Source: Artemisia argyi (Eukaryota > Streptophyta > Magnoliopsida > Asterales > Asteraceae). Taken from it: a stretch of DNA of 64,000 bases. The first letter of the stretch is position 1, and the number at the start of each line of letters is the position of its first letter. The position numbers and the translations under genes were made by a program. Below are positions 48,060 to 62,996 of the stretch, piece after piece. The stretch covers positions 122,610,796 through 122,674,795 of the forward strand of contig CM060692.1 of assembly GCA_030686995.1 (NCBI GenBank), in the 5' to 3' direction. The notes under the pieces are model-generated. The model saw only the letters and a list, made by a program, of their open reading frames with translations. It searched no databases and was not told the origin of the DNA.

Positions 48060-48581
48060 TTCTTACTGGGCCTGGATTATAATATACACAACTGGGTCCA
48101 GACCCAACAAAACAGAAATACCGGAAAAATCCAAAGCCACGAGCAGGGTGTGGTCCGGATTACTAACGACACACATGGATCGTCTGAGCGACACTTCCAA
48201 AGTAAACTTACAAACCGGCCCACAGTCCGGTAGATGATCCATGTCCGCAGTCATGATTAAACTGTAGACCCTTACCCGACAAGGATCCCACTCCGGCCAC
48301 TTCAAAGATATGCGAAATATTAGGAAACCCTAGTATTTCGACCATCTATAAAAGGCAAATTCAGTACACACTTGCGAGGTATGACCTTCTCACACATCTT
48401 AGTACACATACATTTCTTTGACAACATGAATACTTACTCTCACACTGGAGCTTAATCGTGGGGTCCGTCCCCACGGTAAGACTAACTGTTTGCTTTCATT
48501 TGTGCATGGAATCAACCCACTACTTGGATTAGTGCACAATTCATATAACGGGTAGTCCATCAAGGATGACCCAACGTGGAC
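48060..48581 (+). repeat. Possible fragment of a Tat-type LTR
   Basis: A GC-richer block with TATAAAAGG at 48347-48355 and, downstream, CACTGGAGCTTAATCG and GGGGTCCGTCCCCACGGTAAG, which resemble the R-U5 part of some plant gypsy LTRs. Its left limit is not visible; the SIRE-like element inserted at its right end. Confidence 0.4.
48347..48355 (+). promoter_or_regulatory. TATA box candidate
   Basis: CTATAAAAGG, a strong TATA match inside the LTR-like block. Confidence 0.45.
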
Positions 48582-49399
48582 TGTTGATATAAATAATGCC
48601 TAAAAACGTTATTAATATTTCTCGATATCTCTATGTTTTGATAATCACAAAATGTAAACTCATTAAACTAAAGATTATGACATAAACAAGTATTTAGTCG
48701 TAAATATTCATTTTAACAACCAAATCACTTAAGGTATGAATAAACAAAATGCCTAATGCATTTTATGATCAAAGAAACATTTTCTTAATCACTAGATTTT
48801 TTATAAAATCTCATAAACATTTTATATCTTTTAGAAAATCATTTTTTGTATTAAATAAATATGTTTAATTCATCATAAATATATAAATTCATATTTTCAA
48901 CCAAAAATGACAAATTTATTCCAGAAAAACCTTCCCCACAAAAAGACAAAGCTGAGCAACGTTCAGATTGGGCGGCCCCCTTAATTTGCTAGGTGCCCCC
49001 TAAATTATTAAAGGGACCGACCCCTAATTAAGGGGACCGGCCACGCTGCTCTTTGCCTCAGCTTTGCCTATAAATATTGGATCATTCTTGGATTTTTTTC
49101 CTAACCTTTTGCAATCAAAACTTTCTAATCTAAATCTTCTTTCATATCCTTCTTAACCATTTGATAATATAATCATAAGCTTTTGTTTCCAAGTGATCCA
49201 AAGCTTCTACCATTCAAGTGCAAGAGAAGAATACTTCTACTCATCAATACAAAAAGTATTACAATTTAGTGTGATCTTTTCATCTAGGTTGTTTATGTGT
49301 TATCATTTGTAAATTATTCATTCATTTGTGTACAAGGTGTGAATATTAGTTAGATTGGTGTAGATATAAGAGATTAGGTTAGTGTGGTGGGTAAGTAGT
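48582..49399 (+). repeat. 5' LTR of SIRE-like element, left part
   Basis: Starts TGTTGATATAAATAATGCC. It contains GACC/GGTC-rich palindromic DNA (48970-49040) upstream of a TATA box. Interrupted at GTAGT by LARD2; the right part is 58406-58932. Confidence 0.85.
49069..49076 (+). promoter_or_regulatory. TATA box of SIRE-like LTR
   Basis: CCTATAAATATTGG, a consensus match in the expected middle part of the LTR. Confidence 0.6.
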
Positions 49400-50191
49400 T
49401 GTTAAAATTATTATACCATGACAACCATATATAATTACTAATATCAAAGAAACACATATGCGGAAGCAAGGATCTTGTATAACACATAAAAGTAACTAAA
49501 ACATAAAAGAACACGTACCGTGGTGATTCTAGCCCGAACAAGAATCAAAATCAATTATCTTGAACAATATGAAGAACCCTAGTTAGGGTTTATATGGATC
49601 ATTGATTAACCCCTTACTGTTTTGTTAATCGATCCCTTGATAACAACTATAGTGAGTTGTTACCTCGTTCTTGTACACACAAACTAGTAACGAATAAAAG
49701 AGATTGCAAGATCTTAAAAACACTTTTGTTTTAGTAAAACAAAAATCGATCCAAACCCTATAGGGTTGTTTGGCCGATCGGCATCAAAGAGAAAGAAAAG
49801 GAAAAACAAAGCTTTAAGTTTAGTGCACAAGAGGTAAAAAACTAATGAACCTAAGGCTTTGTATTTATAGTGTTTTGACAACTTAGGGAACAAGTTAGGG
49901 TTTGGGTTGCCCCATCCCTTGTTCGACCGGTTCTAGCACACCCAAGGGTGTTCCGGATCCTTCTCGTCATCTAATTACACTATAGTCCCTTTTCTTAACA
50001 TATAACGATAGTTAGTCCATACATTTAACAACTAACAACCATTAAGTCCTTCTAGTGTTTAAATAATTATATAAACATAACATTTAATATATAATTATTA
50101 TGCTTTTATTCTCGTTTGTATTGTGTGCAATCCCGAGGTCTCGGGTTCGATACTAGACATTTACCTATTAGTATTTATCCATATTTTAACA
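49400..50191 (-). repeat. 3' LTR of LARD2 (792 bp)
   Basis: The minus strand runs from TGTTAAAATATGG (50191) to GGTATAATAATTTTAACA (49400). A TATA-like CTATAAATAC lies near 49863. The purine tract AAGTGGGAGC abuts it at 50192-50201. Confidence 0.93.
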
Positions 50192-53071
50192 GCTCCCACT
50201 TGGATATCTATTAATAGTAAAATAACATTGGTTGGCGTCTTGCAACACTCCAATGCCCCCAGTACGACTCAAGCTAGGTTTTCTGGAAAAACCTTAATGA
50301 TTCATCATTACAATTATCCTTTTGTTTCTAATACCACGTTAATAAAGATATGGATCTTAGTCATTCTTTAATTAACAATTCTGTTTCTCGTTGTTTATGA
50401 TTGAGCAAGATTACCAAAACATCTAAACGTATTCCAGATAGACTTTGGGCGTGCGCACGCAAACATCTTGTCAACCCTACGAGGGGCCCAGCAGTATTAA
50501 ACTTCAAAACAAATTTCAAGGAACAAATTCTTTCTTGACTACATGAATAACCCATGGACTTTGCAACACTTCTGAAAACAACCCTTATAACTCCCTGTTA
50601 CGGTGAGCGGTAGATTACTTCACAGAAATGCACTACATCTATGACACTTATCTGGTATCTCAAGTCTGAGGATAACAAATTCATGATTTACTTACTGACA
50701 AGATCCATAAAGTAAAATCATGTAGTTGGGATAAGTCCTATATTCAATTCATTGAATATCATGTGAAATTGGTATGTCAACGCATCAATATACTTTCAAG
50801 TATATTCTAACCAATACTCAAATTTGTCTTAGTTTAATGATATTCCCATATCATTAATCAACAACGGACAATTTAGAATAACATAAGTCATTCACGGATT
50901 TAAACATGCAAATATAGGATACAATATATTATTAATGAAAACAAACGTACAAAGTACTTTAATTCATTATAAATAATAATTGCTTAATATCTCTTATCCA
51001 AATACCAAAATAGATCAATGCATGATAATTCTAGTTAATGAATTTTGTCTTAAGTAAAATCTTGAAGACAATTATGCCTCAAGTAATGACAATCATACTT
51101 GTTGACAAGGCATTATTCAACTAACTTTGATCTATCATAAATTTGAGAATACTTATTTCAAGAATTTAATTGGCAAAATTCTTGTATGTGTATATCCAAC
51201 TATCTTAATATAGTTACACATAACATTCATAAATGGTGTGATATCCTCGACCACCAATTTATGACAATCAAACTTTCAAACCTTTTAAAGTTTAAAGTAT
51301 TCTAATTCTTTAATGTATAATGCAACTATGCTCTTAGTTGAGCACAACTAGTTCACATGGCTAAGGATAAAATCCTTCCATGACTAGTTATTGAGTGTCA
51401 AATCAATTAAACCAGCATCATTGTATACAAACAACAATATGTTATTTTAAATTTCGTAAACATAATATCCATTGTGTAATGTTCGAAACCTTTCAATCTT
51501 TCAAGATTTATTGTCGACTATCACAATTACGCAACAATTTGTCGTATTGTTCATACTTAGAATTTTGGAGCAATTCCAGGCTGAGGATCATTTATTCTAA
51601 GTCCAAATATATTCCATTAGAATATTCATTATACAAGATATCAAATATTGTTAAATCATTACGCTTTTAAACATGATACAACAATAATACAATGTACATG
51701 AAAATCCTTCAGTCAAACTTAGATTTTATTCATGTTCTATCTTTACAAATATGTATATCCATTTAGTCTTTCAAACTAATATATCATATTCTATTTAGAA
51801 ATATTTACCGCACATGTCTATTTAACAATAAACTTTTGTTTCAAGGTTGTATGTTTTAGTTTCTAAATCTTTCAAATAAAGTTTCATTCCAAACTAAGTC
51901 TAACATTTTACTTACATGGAATGTTACTCTTCAATATATACGATTTAGTAAATTAAACATAATACTCCCACTAGCTTTCAAGAATACTTAGAAATTACAT
52001 TATTTCAATTATAAATCAAAACATGGATTTGATAATTAAACATAAGATTAATCTCCTAGATGCATGCATTTATCCATTCATGGATTATTGCACTTTGTAC
52101 ATTTCCAAAGATTTATTTGAATTCATAAACTCCTTTTGATTACTTATCGTCCTCGCTCAAGTAATTATTCAAGAAAGAGTTTTGAAATTCATTGTCAAAT
52201 TTCATATATATGAAAATAAGCATGACAATTACTATCTTTGTATTTTAATGTGCTTAAGAAAGAGTATTCAATAATAGTTAATTGCTTAAGTACGATTAAT
52301 AATCTTGTCATAAGACATGCATTAAAATATGCATACAATTTTTGTCCATAAGATTATTACACAAAGATTTAAACCACTAGGGTTACATTATCTTTGAATA
52401 AACTCATCTTCATTCTCTAACCATTAAGAATTAAGATAAACCAAATTTTTAAATTTGAATATTTTTATGAACAACATCTATAACATTCATAATATGAGTA
52501 ATTTATCCAATTTATTATTTTGGTAATACTACATCATATATCTAAGATATCCAAGTGGATATATGAATGAGAATTCCATCATCTTGAGGTTTATCATTTA
52601 CATGTTTAGCCTCATCATGATTTTCACTAGTGTATTTTTAGAAGATTATATATCTTGTAATTTTATCTTTTCAAGATAAAATACTCCCACTTGCCTTTAG
52701 TATTATATAAATACTTAGCAATTAGAGCAACAATTCAACATTCTCTTTTAGGACATTACAAATACACATTGACAGTTCCTGACATTCTTTTGTTAATAAC
52801 TTTCACATAAGTAGCTTAACAAATTCAGGACTCTAATTTAAGACTTAATGTGATTCATCACTTTTCATAATTCAATAGTGTCTTATTAATCTTCTAGGTG
52901 TCTAATTGAGTATTTTCAATCCATACTCAATTTTCTAACATAGATAACTTTAGGAAGAAAAGAAGTCATAGTTATCTTCAATCAAACAATCTAATAAGAG
53001 TTTGATTTCCCTAACTGAACATACCATAAAAATGTGGTATTTCACTTAGAATTAATATTGTAAGAAGATCT

Positions 53072-53075
<4 letters not shown>
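50192..53075 (-). other. Non-coding interior of LARD2, left part
   Basis: Colinear with LARD1 39831-42780 by many shared phrases. No coding signal. CTCCCACT recurs at about 50194, 51965 and 52684. Confidence 0.75.

Positions 53076-53165
<90 letters not shown>
53076..53165. repeat. (TA)n microsatellite, left flank of composite insert
   Basis: About 90 bp of TA at the point where LARD1 homology breaks off. Confidence 0.95.

Positions 53166-54433
<1,268 letters not shown>

Positions 54434-54473
<40 letters not shown>
54434..54473. repeat. (TA)n microsatellite, right flank of composite insert
   Basis: About 40 bp of TA; LARD1-like sequence resumes right after. Confidence 0.95.
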
Positions 54474-54474
<1 letters not shown>

Positions 54475-57400
54475 CAACTATATTTCTTTTGGCATACCTA
54501 TTTACCAACTAAGTCAACTTAATGGTATAATAGTATTTCCAAACCAATTGCATGTTTTATCACACAAGTACTTTTGACGAAGTCACTTTATGTTTATGTC
54601 TCATAAAAAACATAAACTTGTTATAATTCCACTATACGTTATTAATCATTGATCAACTCAATAACTTCTTGTATATGTCTTAATTAAAAGACTATAACAA
54701 GCTAACATCTTACTTTATTATAAGTCTTGTAATACTTAAAAGACTTCATGTTTATAACTATACAATAAAGTATAAACATGTATAATTAAAGTAATCATGA
54801 ACACCATCATTTGGTTTTAATAATATTTTCAAGTTAACACACTACTTCATTTATTTTTGTCATTCAGAATACATAATTATTAAAGTAGTATTATATTACT
54901 TCATGCATTTATGTCATTCCAATAATACATATATATTAAAGTTGAAGTAGTATTGTTATTGACACATGTTCTAATAGATGTCTAATTCAGAAACAGTAAA
55001 TTATCCATGTTGGTCTCACGCATACATTTCAACACCAAGTGTTTCTTAGATTAGATGTATATTAATCATATTGGAACTATAGTCTCTTACTTTGCAGTTA
55101 AGAGAGTCCGTTAAATCATATTCTCATGTGTTGTACCTTGCACAAAATGTAGATTTCTCCCACTTGTGCACGGAACAACATCATGTACCACATAAACAAC
55201 ACATACGCGTTGGTTAATGTGAACAATATAATTTGTGTCATTTAGCATAACTAGCAGATATAGAGTTTACTCAATCAATCAAGGAAACGCACATGACTAC
55301 CCTTGAAAATATTAGTGTCTATATTTGGAAAGTAATTATCTTGAGACATTCAAAAGATAATCTGAGTTACAATTAAGACAATAAGTCTTATAACTCCCAC
55401 TGAATTACACAACATTGTAAATGTTTCATTAATCAGTGAAAGCCAATAGTGTACTATTTACTTTCCTACATCTTTTAAGAAAACCCATTCCAACAATTAT
55501 ATATAGGTTCTAAAAGAATGTATTCTACTACGTAAATGTGATTCATCACATTCCAAACTATTAACTTGAAGAAAAAAAAATTGGGCATGCAATTTCTTCC
55601 TGTATAGATCTACCATTCCAACAATTGTATGTAGTATCTTTAAATGGTCAAAGCAAAACAACTTGATAAAATAATCTAATTTGTCTTTTACCATTTTGCA
55701 GTAACAAGTCTAGATTCTGATTAAATAACTCATAAAATGCAAATAATCATAACTATTAAAGTTTGCTATGAGTTATGTATTTAGAATTTAGACAATTCTA
55801 ATCATCATATTATACATTTCTCATTCATGAAAAAGAATAGGATTAAGTCTCACACTTCTCTTATAGAAAGATGACTTGGTTTATTCTTTTAGTAAAATTG
55901 ACTCTAACCAAAAACCCATATGGGTGTAGATCAATTTACTTGATAAAAGAATAACTTACGTTTATGGTTTTAATGTTGCATTAATACATTTAAAGAATTT
56001 ACAAAATTCAATTTTAGTATTTTTGATAATTTATATTTCCAAGAAAATATAATACCCAATGATATATTCATATAAGTAGCATATTTTCTTGAAAATCTAG
56101 GATCCAACTTTACATAGATTCCACCACATCAGTTGATCTACTAGTGGTGAAAGTATAAAAGATGGTAATCTGTCAAACAATAATTGGCAAACAATTTTCC
56201 ATTTCCTAGATTATTATGGGATTTACATCAAATTGATTCATCAATTTGTCATGTAAGCATGTTTCATCCCATCTCATGCCTTAAGTTCTAGGTCTCACGC
56301 ATCAACTTAATTAAGTCGTCTAACTTAGAAACTGCAAATTCTCCATGTGTGGTCTCACGCACACTCAGAAATTTATCTTATCATTAAAATTTAGCATGCA
56401 TCTCACGTTTACTAAATAATAACTTCAAGTGTTTCTTATAGTTAGATGGCATGTAACTTAAATTTTAGGGTATTTTTGTTTGATGTGAAAATCAAAACAT
56501 GTATAAAGATGCATGCACTCATCTTTATAACATAAGTTTTCAAAACCTTTTAATTTACCAATTATTAAGATTAATACAAAAAGTTTTACTTGAGGTATAA
56601 TACCTTAAGATGATTTTGTACAAGAATGAATTTAAAAGAAAATCGTTTAAGACGTATTCGTAAGTGTGATAACCAAGGCAGACTCTAAGGCTCTTTCCAA
56701 GCCTTCTTACCACGACTATGAATTTGTCTTAAAGGAGTTACTTTTAAAAACCATGTGTACAAAACATCAATCAAGCAAAAGTTTATGGATTAAATCTTAA
56801 AACATGTAACAAAGTATAAATCTTGCTAGTCTCGCCTTGGAGCGAATTACCGTGCGAAGCGAACCTTTGTTGGCACATAAGACACCACAAGATTCAATCT
56901 TTATCACTTAAGGTTTCACCATTATTAGTCCATTTAATTTTCTTTATAAAAATTACCCTTTTATTGCTTACAACGTGTCCAACAAAATAAAACAATAAAA
57001 CAAGTAATTAAAGACAAATCAAGCAACTAATAACATAACAATTATAAGGTGAAACAATTAGCCACATGCATTCTTGATTAGAAAAGATCCTAATAAAATC
57101 AATTCTAGTTTTAAATATGCATATAATCAACTAAGGCCTTCCCTTCTTGAAGGAAGTGAGCCACATACATTGACAAATCAATTGCGTAGGCCAAAGTCAA
57201 TCACATACCACATAGCACATAAATTGATTTTAGTAACTATGGGGTCTTCCCCAATTTAGATCTATCTAAACATGTGACAAAGCAATAAAACAATCAATGA
57301 TCCATGACTAACATGCATGTTTCATCACGGATCTAAGCATAACAATTATCCACATAGGTCACAAGTACGTTCAATTAAACCGGTTAAAGACCTAGGGTTT

Positions 57401-57594
57401 TTAATTAATTACAAGATAATTAATATAAACCACAAACCCTAATTAGGGTTTCATGGAAAAATCGACCCCCCCTAAGTTAGGGTTAGGGTTTCGAAAAAAT
57501 TAAAAAAACAAACCCTAGATCCAAAACATGTATCTTAAAATAATTAAAGATCCGATTTTAATTACGTTTTAGTAATCAATTACATGTTATACAT
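54474..57594 (-). other. Non-coding interior of LARD2, right part
   Basis: Colinear with LARD1 from about 42780 to 45630. CTCCCACT recurs at about 55157 and 55394; TGGTCTCACGCA occurs near 55012 and 56352. No coding signal. Confidence 0.75.
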
Positions 57595-57608
57595 GGCTCG
57601 TGATGCCA
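57595..57608 (-). other. Primer binding site of LARD2
   Basis: The minus strand reads TGGCATCACGAGCC one base after the LTR end; it differs from the LARD1 site at one base. Confidence 0.78.
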
Positions 57609-57609
57609 C

Positions 57610-58400
57610 TGTTAAAATTATTATACCATGACAATCATATATAATTACTAATATCAAAGAAACACATATTCGGAAGCAAGGATCTTGTATAACACATAAA
57701 AGTAACTAAAACATAAAAGAACACGTACCGTGGTGATTCTAGCCCGAACAAGAATCAAAAGCAATTATCTTGTACAATATGAAGACCCTAATTAGGGTTT
57801 ATATGGATCAATGATTAACCCCTTACCGTTTTATTAATCGATCCCTTGATAACAACTATAGTGAGTTGTTACCTCGTTCTTGTACACACAAACTAGTAAC
57901 GAATAAAAGAGATTGCAAGATCTTAATAACACTTTTGTTTTAGTAAAACAAAAATCGATCCAAACCCTATAGGGGTGTTTGGCCGATCGGCATCAAGGAG
58001 AAAGAAAAGGAAAAACAAAGCTTTAAGTTTAGTGCACAAGAGGTAAAAACCTAATGAACCTAAGGCTTTGTATTTATAGTGTTTTGACAACTTAGGGAAC
58101 AAGTTAGGGTTTGGGTTGCCCCATCCCTTGTTCGACCGGTTCTAGCACACCCAAGGGTGTTCCGGATCCTTCTCGTCATCTAATTACACTATAGTCCCTT
58201 TTCTTAACATATAACGATAGTTAGTCCATACATTTAACAACTAACAACCACTAAGTCCTTCTAGTGTTTAAATAATTATATAAACATAACATTTAATATA
58301 TAATTATTATGATTTTATTCTCGTTTGTATTGTGTGCAATCCCGAGGTCTCGGGTTCGATACTAGACATTTACCTATTAATATTTATCCATATTTTAACA
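57610..58400 (-). repeat. 5' LTR of LARD2 (791 bp)
   Basis: Nearly identical to 49400-50191. Confidence 0.94.
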
Positions 58401-58405
58401 GTAGT

Positions 58406-58932
58406 GAAGTTGCGAGGAGATTGTGGTGTGTGAGTAGTTATGTTGTGAAGAAGAAGTGGTGTGAATAAATGGTGCTAAGTAGTGAAGAAGTTGTGAAGAA
58501 GTAGTGTAGTTATTAGTGGTGTGAGATTGGTTCTAGCTAGGATTAGAACTCGACACTTAGCTTAGTGTCGTAAATCGGTGTAAGTGAAAGGTGTGTAAGG
58601 TTTTCTCCGATATAAGGGAGCTTGTTGACATAGTGAAGAAAACTCTCGAGTTAGGTGCTCGGGGGTGGAGTAGGGGGAAGAGGTGCTTCGTAGCCGAACC
58701 ACTATAAATCCTTTGTCTCGCGATTCGATCTTTCCATCTCTTACTCGTTATCTTACTTACTTTATTATTGCTTTAGTACTTAGTTAAAATTGTTTATATC
58801 GTGCAAGACTTGAATTCACATAATATCGAATCAAAAGTTTTTTAAAGTAAACAATATTTTTAAACCAAATTTTTTATAATAAATTAAAAAGACGTAAAAC
58901 TATTCAACCCCCCCCCCCCTTCTAGTTTTCCA
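58406..58932 (+). repeat. 5' LTR of SIRE-like element, right part
   Basis: Continues from 49399 after the GTAGT duplication. G/T-rich GTGAAGAAG-type repeats at 58406-58510 and a C run near 58909. Ends TTTTCCA. Confidence 0.82.
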
Positions 58933-58936
58933 TAAT

Positions 58937-58950
58937 TGGTTTCAAGAGCC
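58937..58950 (+). other. Primer binding site of SIRE-like element
   Basis: TTGGTTTCAAGAGCC four bases after the LTR end, a variant of the initiator-Met type. Confidence 0.8.
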
Positions 58951-59035
58951 ACGTCAAACAAGATTTTTAAAATATATTGTATTGTAAAACATGATTCGAT
59001 CTATAGAATTAGAAAAATATTTAGAATGACAATTT

Positions 59036-60041
59036 ATGCAAAGACCACCACTATTTGAAAGTGACGGTTTTCTATATTGGAAAAATAGATACGAAACTTA
59101 TGTTAAATCAAAAAGATCTTGATCTTTGGCATGTTATTACCTTTGGTGATTTTCCCCCTATTCAAAATAATCCGGAAACTAAAATGGATAAAATTTTACC
59201 TTTTGAAAAACAAAATGATAATTTGAAAAAGAAACTAGCAAAAAATAATGAGGCTAAAATGATAATTTGTAATGCGTTACCACGCAAAGAATATGAAAGA
59301 ATTTTTATGTGTAAAACCGCAAAAGAAATTTGGGATTCCCTACTAATCACTCACCAAGGTAATAGTCAAGCCAAAGAAAACAAAATAGATCTTCTTGTTC
59401 AACAATATGAACAATTTACGATTCCGGAAGAGGAATCAATGGATAATGCTTTTGCTAAATTTAAAACTGTTATCACAAGTTTAAAAGCACTTGATGAGAG
59501 TTTTCTAATAAGAATTGTGAGGAAACTTCTTAGGGCATTACATCCAAAATGGCGAGCAAAGGTCACGACAATTGAAGAATCGAAGAATTTGATGACGTTA
59601 TCGCTTGATGAACTTATTGGCAATTTGAAGGTCCATGAAGAATTTATAAAGAGAGACTCGGAAATGGTCAAGAGCAAGAAAGAACGTATCAAATCTCTTG
59701 TGTTAAAAGCCAAAAAGGAACTTAGTGACGATAATGATTCAAGTGACGATAGTGAAGACGAAGAATATGCAATGGTCGTAAAAGAATTCAAGAAATTCTT
59801 CAAGAGACGAGGAAGATTTACAAGACAATCACGAGACGAAAGAAAATTATTCCAAAGAAATAGAAATGATAACTACGGGAAAAGAAAGTGCTTTATATGT
59901 GGAAGTCCAAATCATCTTACTGGCGAATGTTCAAAGCCACCGTGTTATGATTTTCAAGGCGCCTTCATTAGTGGAACATGGAGTGATAGTGACAAAGACA
60001 AAACTGAAAAAGCAAACGACAAAAAATGTCTTGTAGCTTAA
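59036..60041 (+). pseudogene. SIRE-like copia gag, one frameshift near the N-terminus
   Basis: Nucleocapsid polyprotein of a Ty1/copia element. The start at ATG 59036 ([19 protein letters not shown]) runs into an extra A in the run at about 59110-59115; the next frame continues with KDLDLWHVI and stays open to TAA 60039-60041. It has a UBN2-type gag domain ([27 protein letters not shown]), an acidic [13 protein letters not shown] patch, and a CCHC knuckle [14 protein letters not shown] near codon 280 of the open part. The TAA may have been CAA, because the protease follows in the same frame. Confidence 0.88.
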
Positions 60042-60630
60042 GCAACCGATGAAATATGCTTAGGAATAAACTTGGAGCCCGATGAATAGATCAAGGATAG
60101 TGGATGCTCAAAGCACATGATGGGGAACCGCAAGCTATTTTCTTCATACAAGGCATATAATGGAGGTAATGTCATTTTCTGTAGTGAATTGCGTGGAAAA
60201 TCATTGGCAAAGGTACGATCTCTCAATACTCCCTAACTATTGATAATGTTGAGCATGTAGATAATTTAACATACAATTTGCTTAGTGTAGGCCAAATATT
60301 TGATAATAAGTGTAGGGTTACCTTTACCAAAAAAGATGGCGAAATAGTTAAGGATGGAAAAGTCATAGGTAGAGGAATTAGGAAAGGAGGTGTATACGTT
60401 ATGAAACTAGGAAATAACCCGGAAGATAAGATATGCCTCGCAACCTTTGACGAAAACTCCACATTGTGGCATAGGAGATTAGGACATGCAAACATGCAAC
60501 AAATACAATCTTTAGCTTCTAAGGAACTAGTTAAAAATTTTCCTAACCTAAAATATGATAAACATTTTTGTGATGCTTGTAAAATTGGAAAACAAGCACA
60601 TGCAAGTCACAAAGCTAAGAATATAGTATC
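60042..60630 (+). pseudogene. SIRE-like protease and pre-integrase part, cut at 60631
   Basis: In frame with gag it reads LGINLEPDE, a TAG where Trp is usual, then IKDSGCSKHMMGN with the protease catalytic Asp in DSGC. A frame change follows near 60200-60250. From about 60245 the frame is open: YNLLSVGQIFDNKCRVTF, GRGIRKGGVYVMKLG, and the GAG-pre-integrase motif LWHRRLGHANMQQIQSLASK with CDACKIGKQAHASHK, whose paired His/Cys belong to the integrase zinc region. Sequence ends at NIVS, where the TGTAACACCCCC LTR begins. Confidence 0.87.
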
Positions 60631-62635
60631 TGTAACACCCCCAAAAGTCGTTAATAACAGCGGAAGACTTAACATGTCAGCGGAAGACTTTCGGGGTATT
60701 ACTTCGAGGATCTTTGTCACAATCATAGAAAACGACACAAAGGTGACGCTTTAAAGTTTAATTTATTTAAAATACCAATTATTCGAGATATCAAGATGTT
60801 TCATAATTTAAACAACAAGTTTAGTTGACATATGTCAAAGTGTTTATTATGGTTCTTGTCATGCTTTTGCCCACTCCGTGCCATCCAGATCCGTCTTGTT
60901 TAGTTACCTGAGATAAACATGCTAAAGTCAACATAAAGTTGAGTGATATTCATAGGTTTGAATTTAAGAGTTTGAAACACAAGTTAAAAATGTATTGTAT
61001 TCACATACAATCAATATGTTAAAAAAAAATCAATGTTCCTGTTATTGCCTTAAGCTCATGATACTCAACGATTAACAGCCAATCATAATCTCAAGTTATG
61101 ACGGTAAGTAGTAGGCCCTCAAGATAGGTATTTGCCAATAACCTATAATAAGAACAATAAAGTGCGCCTGGTGTTTTCTCTAACAACCAAACGAGGATTG
61201 TCAATCACTAATAGTACTATCCACATTTATTTACGTTCACCCTTCAAGTGATTAAGGTTCATGATCGAGGGACTTTTGGCAATAGTAACTTAAGCAAATA
61301 ACATTGGCCTGACGGTATTTCAATACCCGGTAAAAAGACTTGTGATCGAGTTTTAAGCATGTATCTCCCCACGGGAAAATAGTTAAAGAGTGGGCTATGA
61401 AATCACTTTAGTAGTACAGTGGTATCGTAGTCTCAACAAAGCAAGGAAACGGCTTCACACAACACAACTTCACCTCAAAAGGTGGGGTAAAAACGTGAAT
61501 AGGGATTGAGCTGGAACAAATGATGATTGTGGTTCGACTTGTGACCAAGTAGAGATGTAGGATGAGCAAAGTTAACCATTGTACGTGTCCCTATGCCTTC
61601 GAACTAGCTCCAAACTTTCTGTCCCAAAACTCGACACTTGAACTTCACAAAATGGAATTATGGTACGTTTGTGTGTGTGTGTTCGACTGAGGTCACAAGG
61701 TAAGCTTTATAGGGAGTAGTAGAGTGTATGTACAAGCAGAGATTTACACAAGATGAAGTGTTGGATCGAATGTTTTGCATGTTGCCTCTCCTTGTACCCA
61801 ATCGATATATCACAAGCAAAGGAATGTGTAAGAGATAGATTCTGGCCTTCCTGACAGCTGACAAGATGTACCTTCGTTGCTTTGTATTGATTGGGAAGCT
61901 TGGGTGGTTTGTAAGAAGGTTTGGGACACATTTGGCAATATTCTTCAAGGTGAGTTTGTAGGTTTACTTGGGTCGTTTCCAAGGCAGTAGACGAGTGAGG
62001 GAGGGCATATTCCTTATCATTCGTGTTTCTTGGGCACTAGGTGGAACGAGTAGGGTAAAAACACGTAGGTGTTGTTTGTTAAAATCGCGAGATAAAGGGG
62101 TGGTTTTAGAGAGGGTCGCGGCTGGGAAAACAAAGGAAAAAGAAATAAATAAGCTGGACAAACACCCCTCGCTGGGCAGGCCTGGTGGGCTGGTTTCGTG
62201 GATCAGGCCCAAAGCAGAAAATGAAATGAAACTTATTTAAAGTGAGCCTATTAGCAGCAGTTTTGGGTATGATTGGCCCTTTGGGTCACGTGGGCCCAGT
62301 TCGTGAGTTTCGAGAGTCGGGTTATGTTCCAAAAATATTAGTGAGTAGTCTCGGGAATTTTTGTAGGTTCCGGAATGATATAAATAATGTATGTTAAATG
62401 AACGAAACGTATTGTTTTAATTATTAACGTTTAAAATATAAATATATATATTCGCGATATTAAATCTATTAAGGTTGTGTGTAAGCATCGTTCCTAGGTA
62501 AGTGGTTAATCATAAATGTCGTAGTGGTTCGCATAATATGCCATGCATAAAAAAAAAAATTTTGTTCTCCGCAAAAATGGTTAATCTATGTTATGGTAAC
62601 GTGTTAATCGTAGGAAAATTTTACGAGGTGTTATA
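60631..62635 (-). repeat. LTR of element E (2.0 kb)
   Basis: The minus strand starts TATAACACCTCG (probably TGTAACACCTCG originally) and ends CTTTTGGGGGTGTTACA. The end segment CTTCCGCTGTTATTAACG resembles the LTR ends of A, B and C. A (GT)n tract lies at 61669-61682. No coding sequence. Confidence 0.75.
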
Positions 62636-62996
62636 TTACCTATCCGTTAAACGGAATCCCGTCCCGGGATTCTAAGATAAGGTAGCTGTAAAGGTGAGTG
62701 GAAAAAGTGAACAAATAACGTATTTATTATTAGCTTCCTAATTGTACTTTCCAGCTTAATGTATCTACTACTACATTAGCTTTTTAATTGATGATAATCA
62801 ATCTTAGTATGATTGTGAAAGAAAACTTGGGGAAACTTTAGTCCAAAATTATAGTTGTTACTTGGCAGTATTATTTAAGGTGTAAACAGTATTTTACCAC
62901 AGTGGTGTACAGTACCCAACTCTTATTCTCTTTAAATAACCCACTATTACACTCCTTTTTACCTAACTTTTCTTTCACTTAATCATTTTCGTCGAT
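62636..62996. other. Sequence between LTR E and the 53-codon ORF, with promoter-like end
   Basis: Contains the CCCGTCCCGGG palindrome (62650-62672) and AT-rich DNA. TTTAAATAA at 62931-62939 is a TATA-like element about 60 bp before the ATG. Confidence 0.45.
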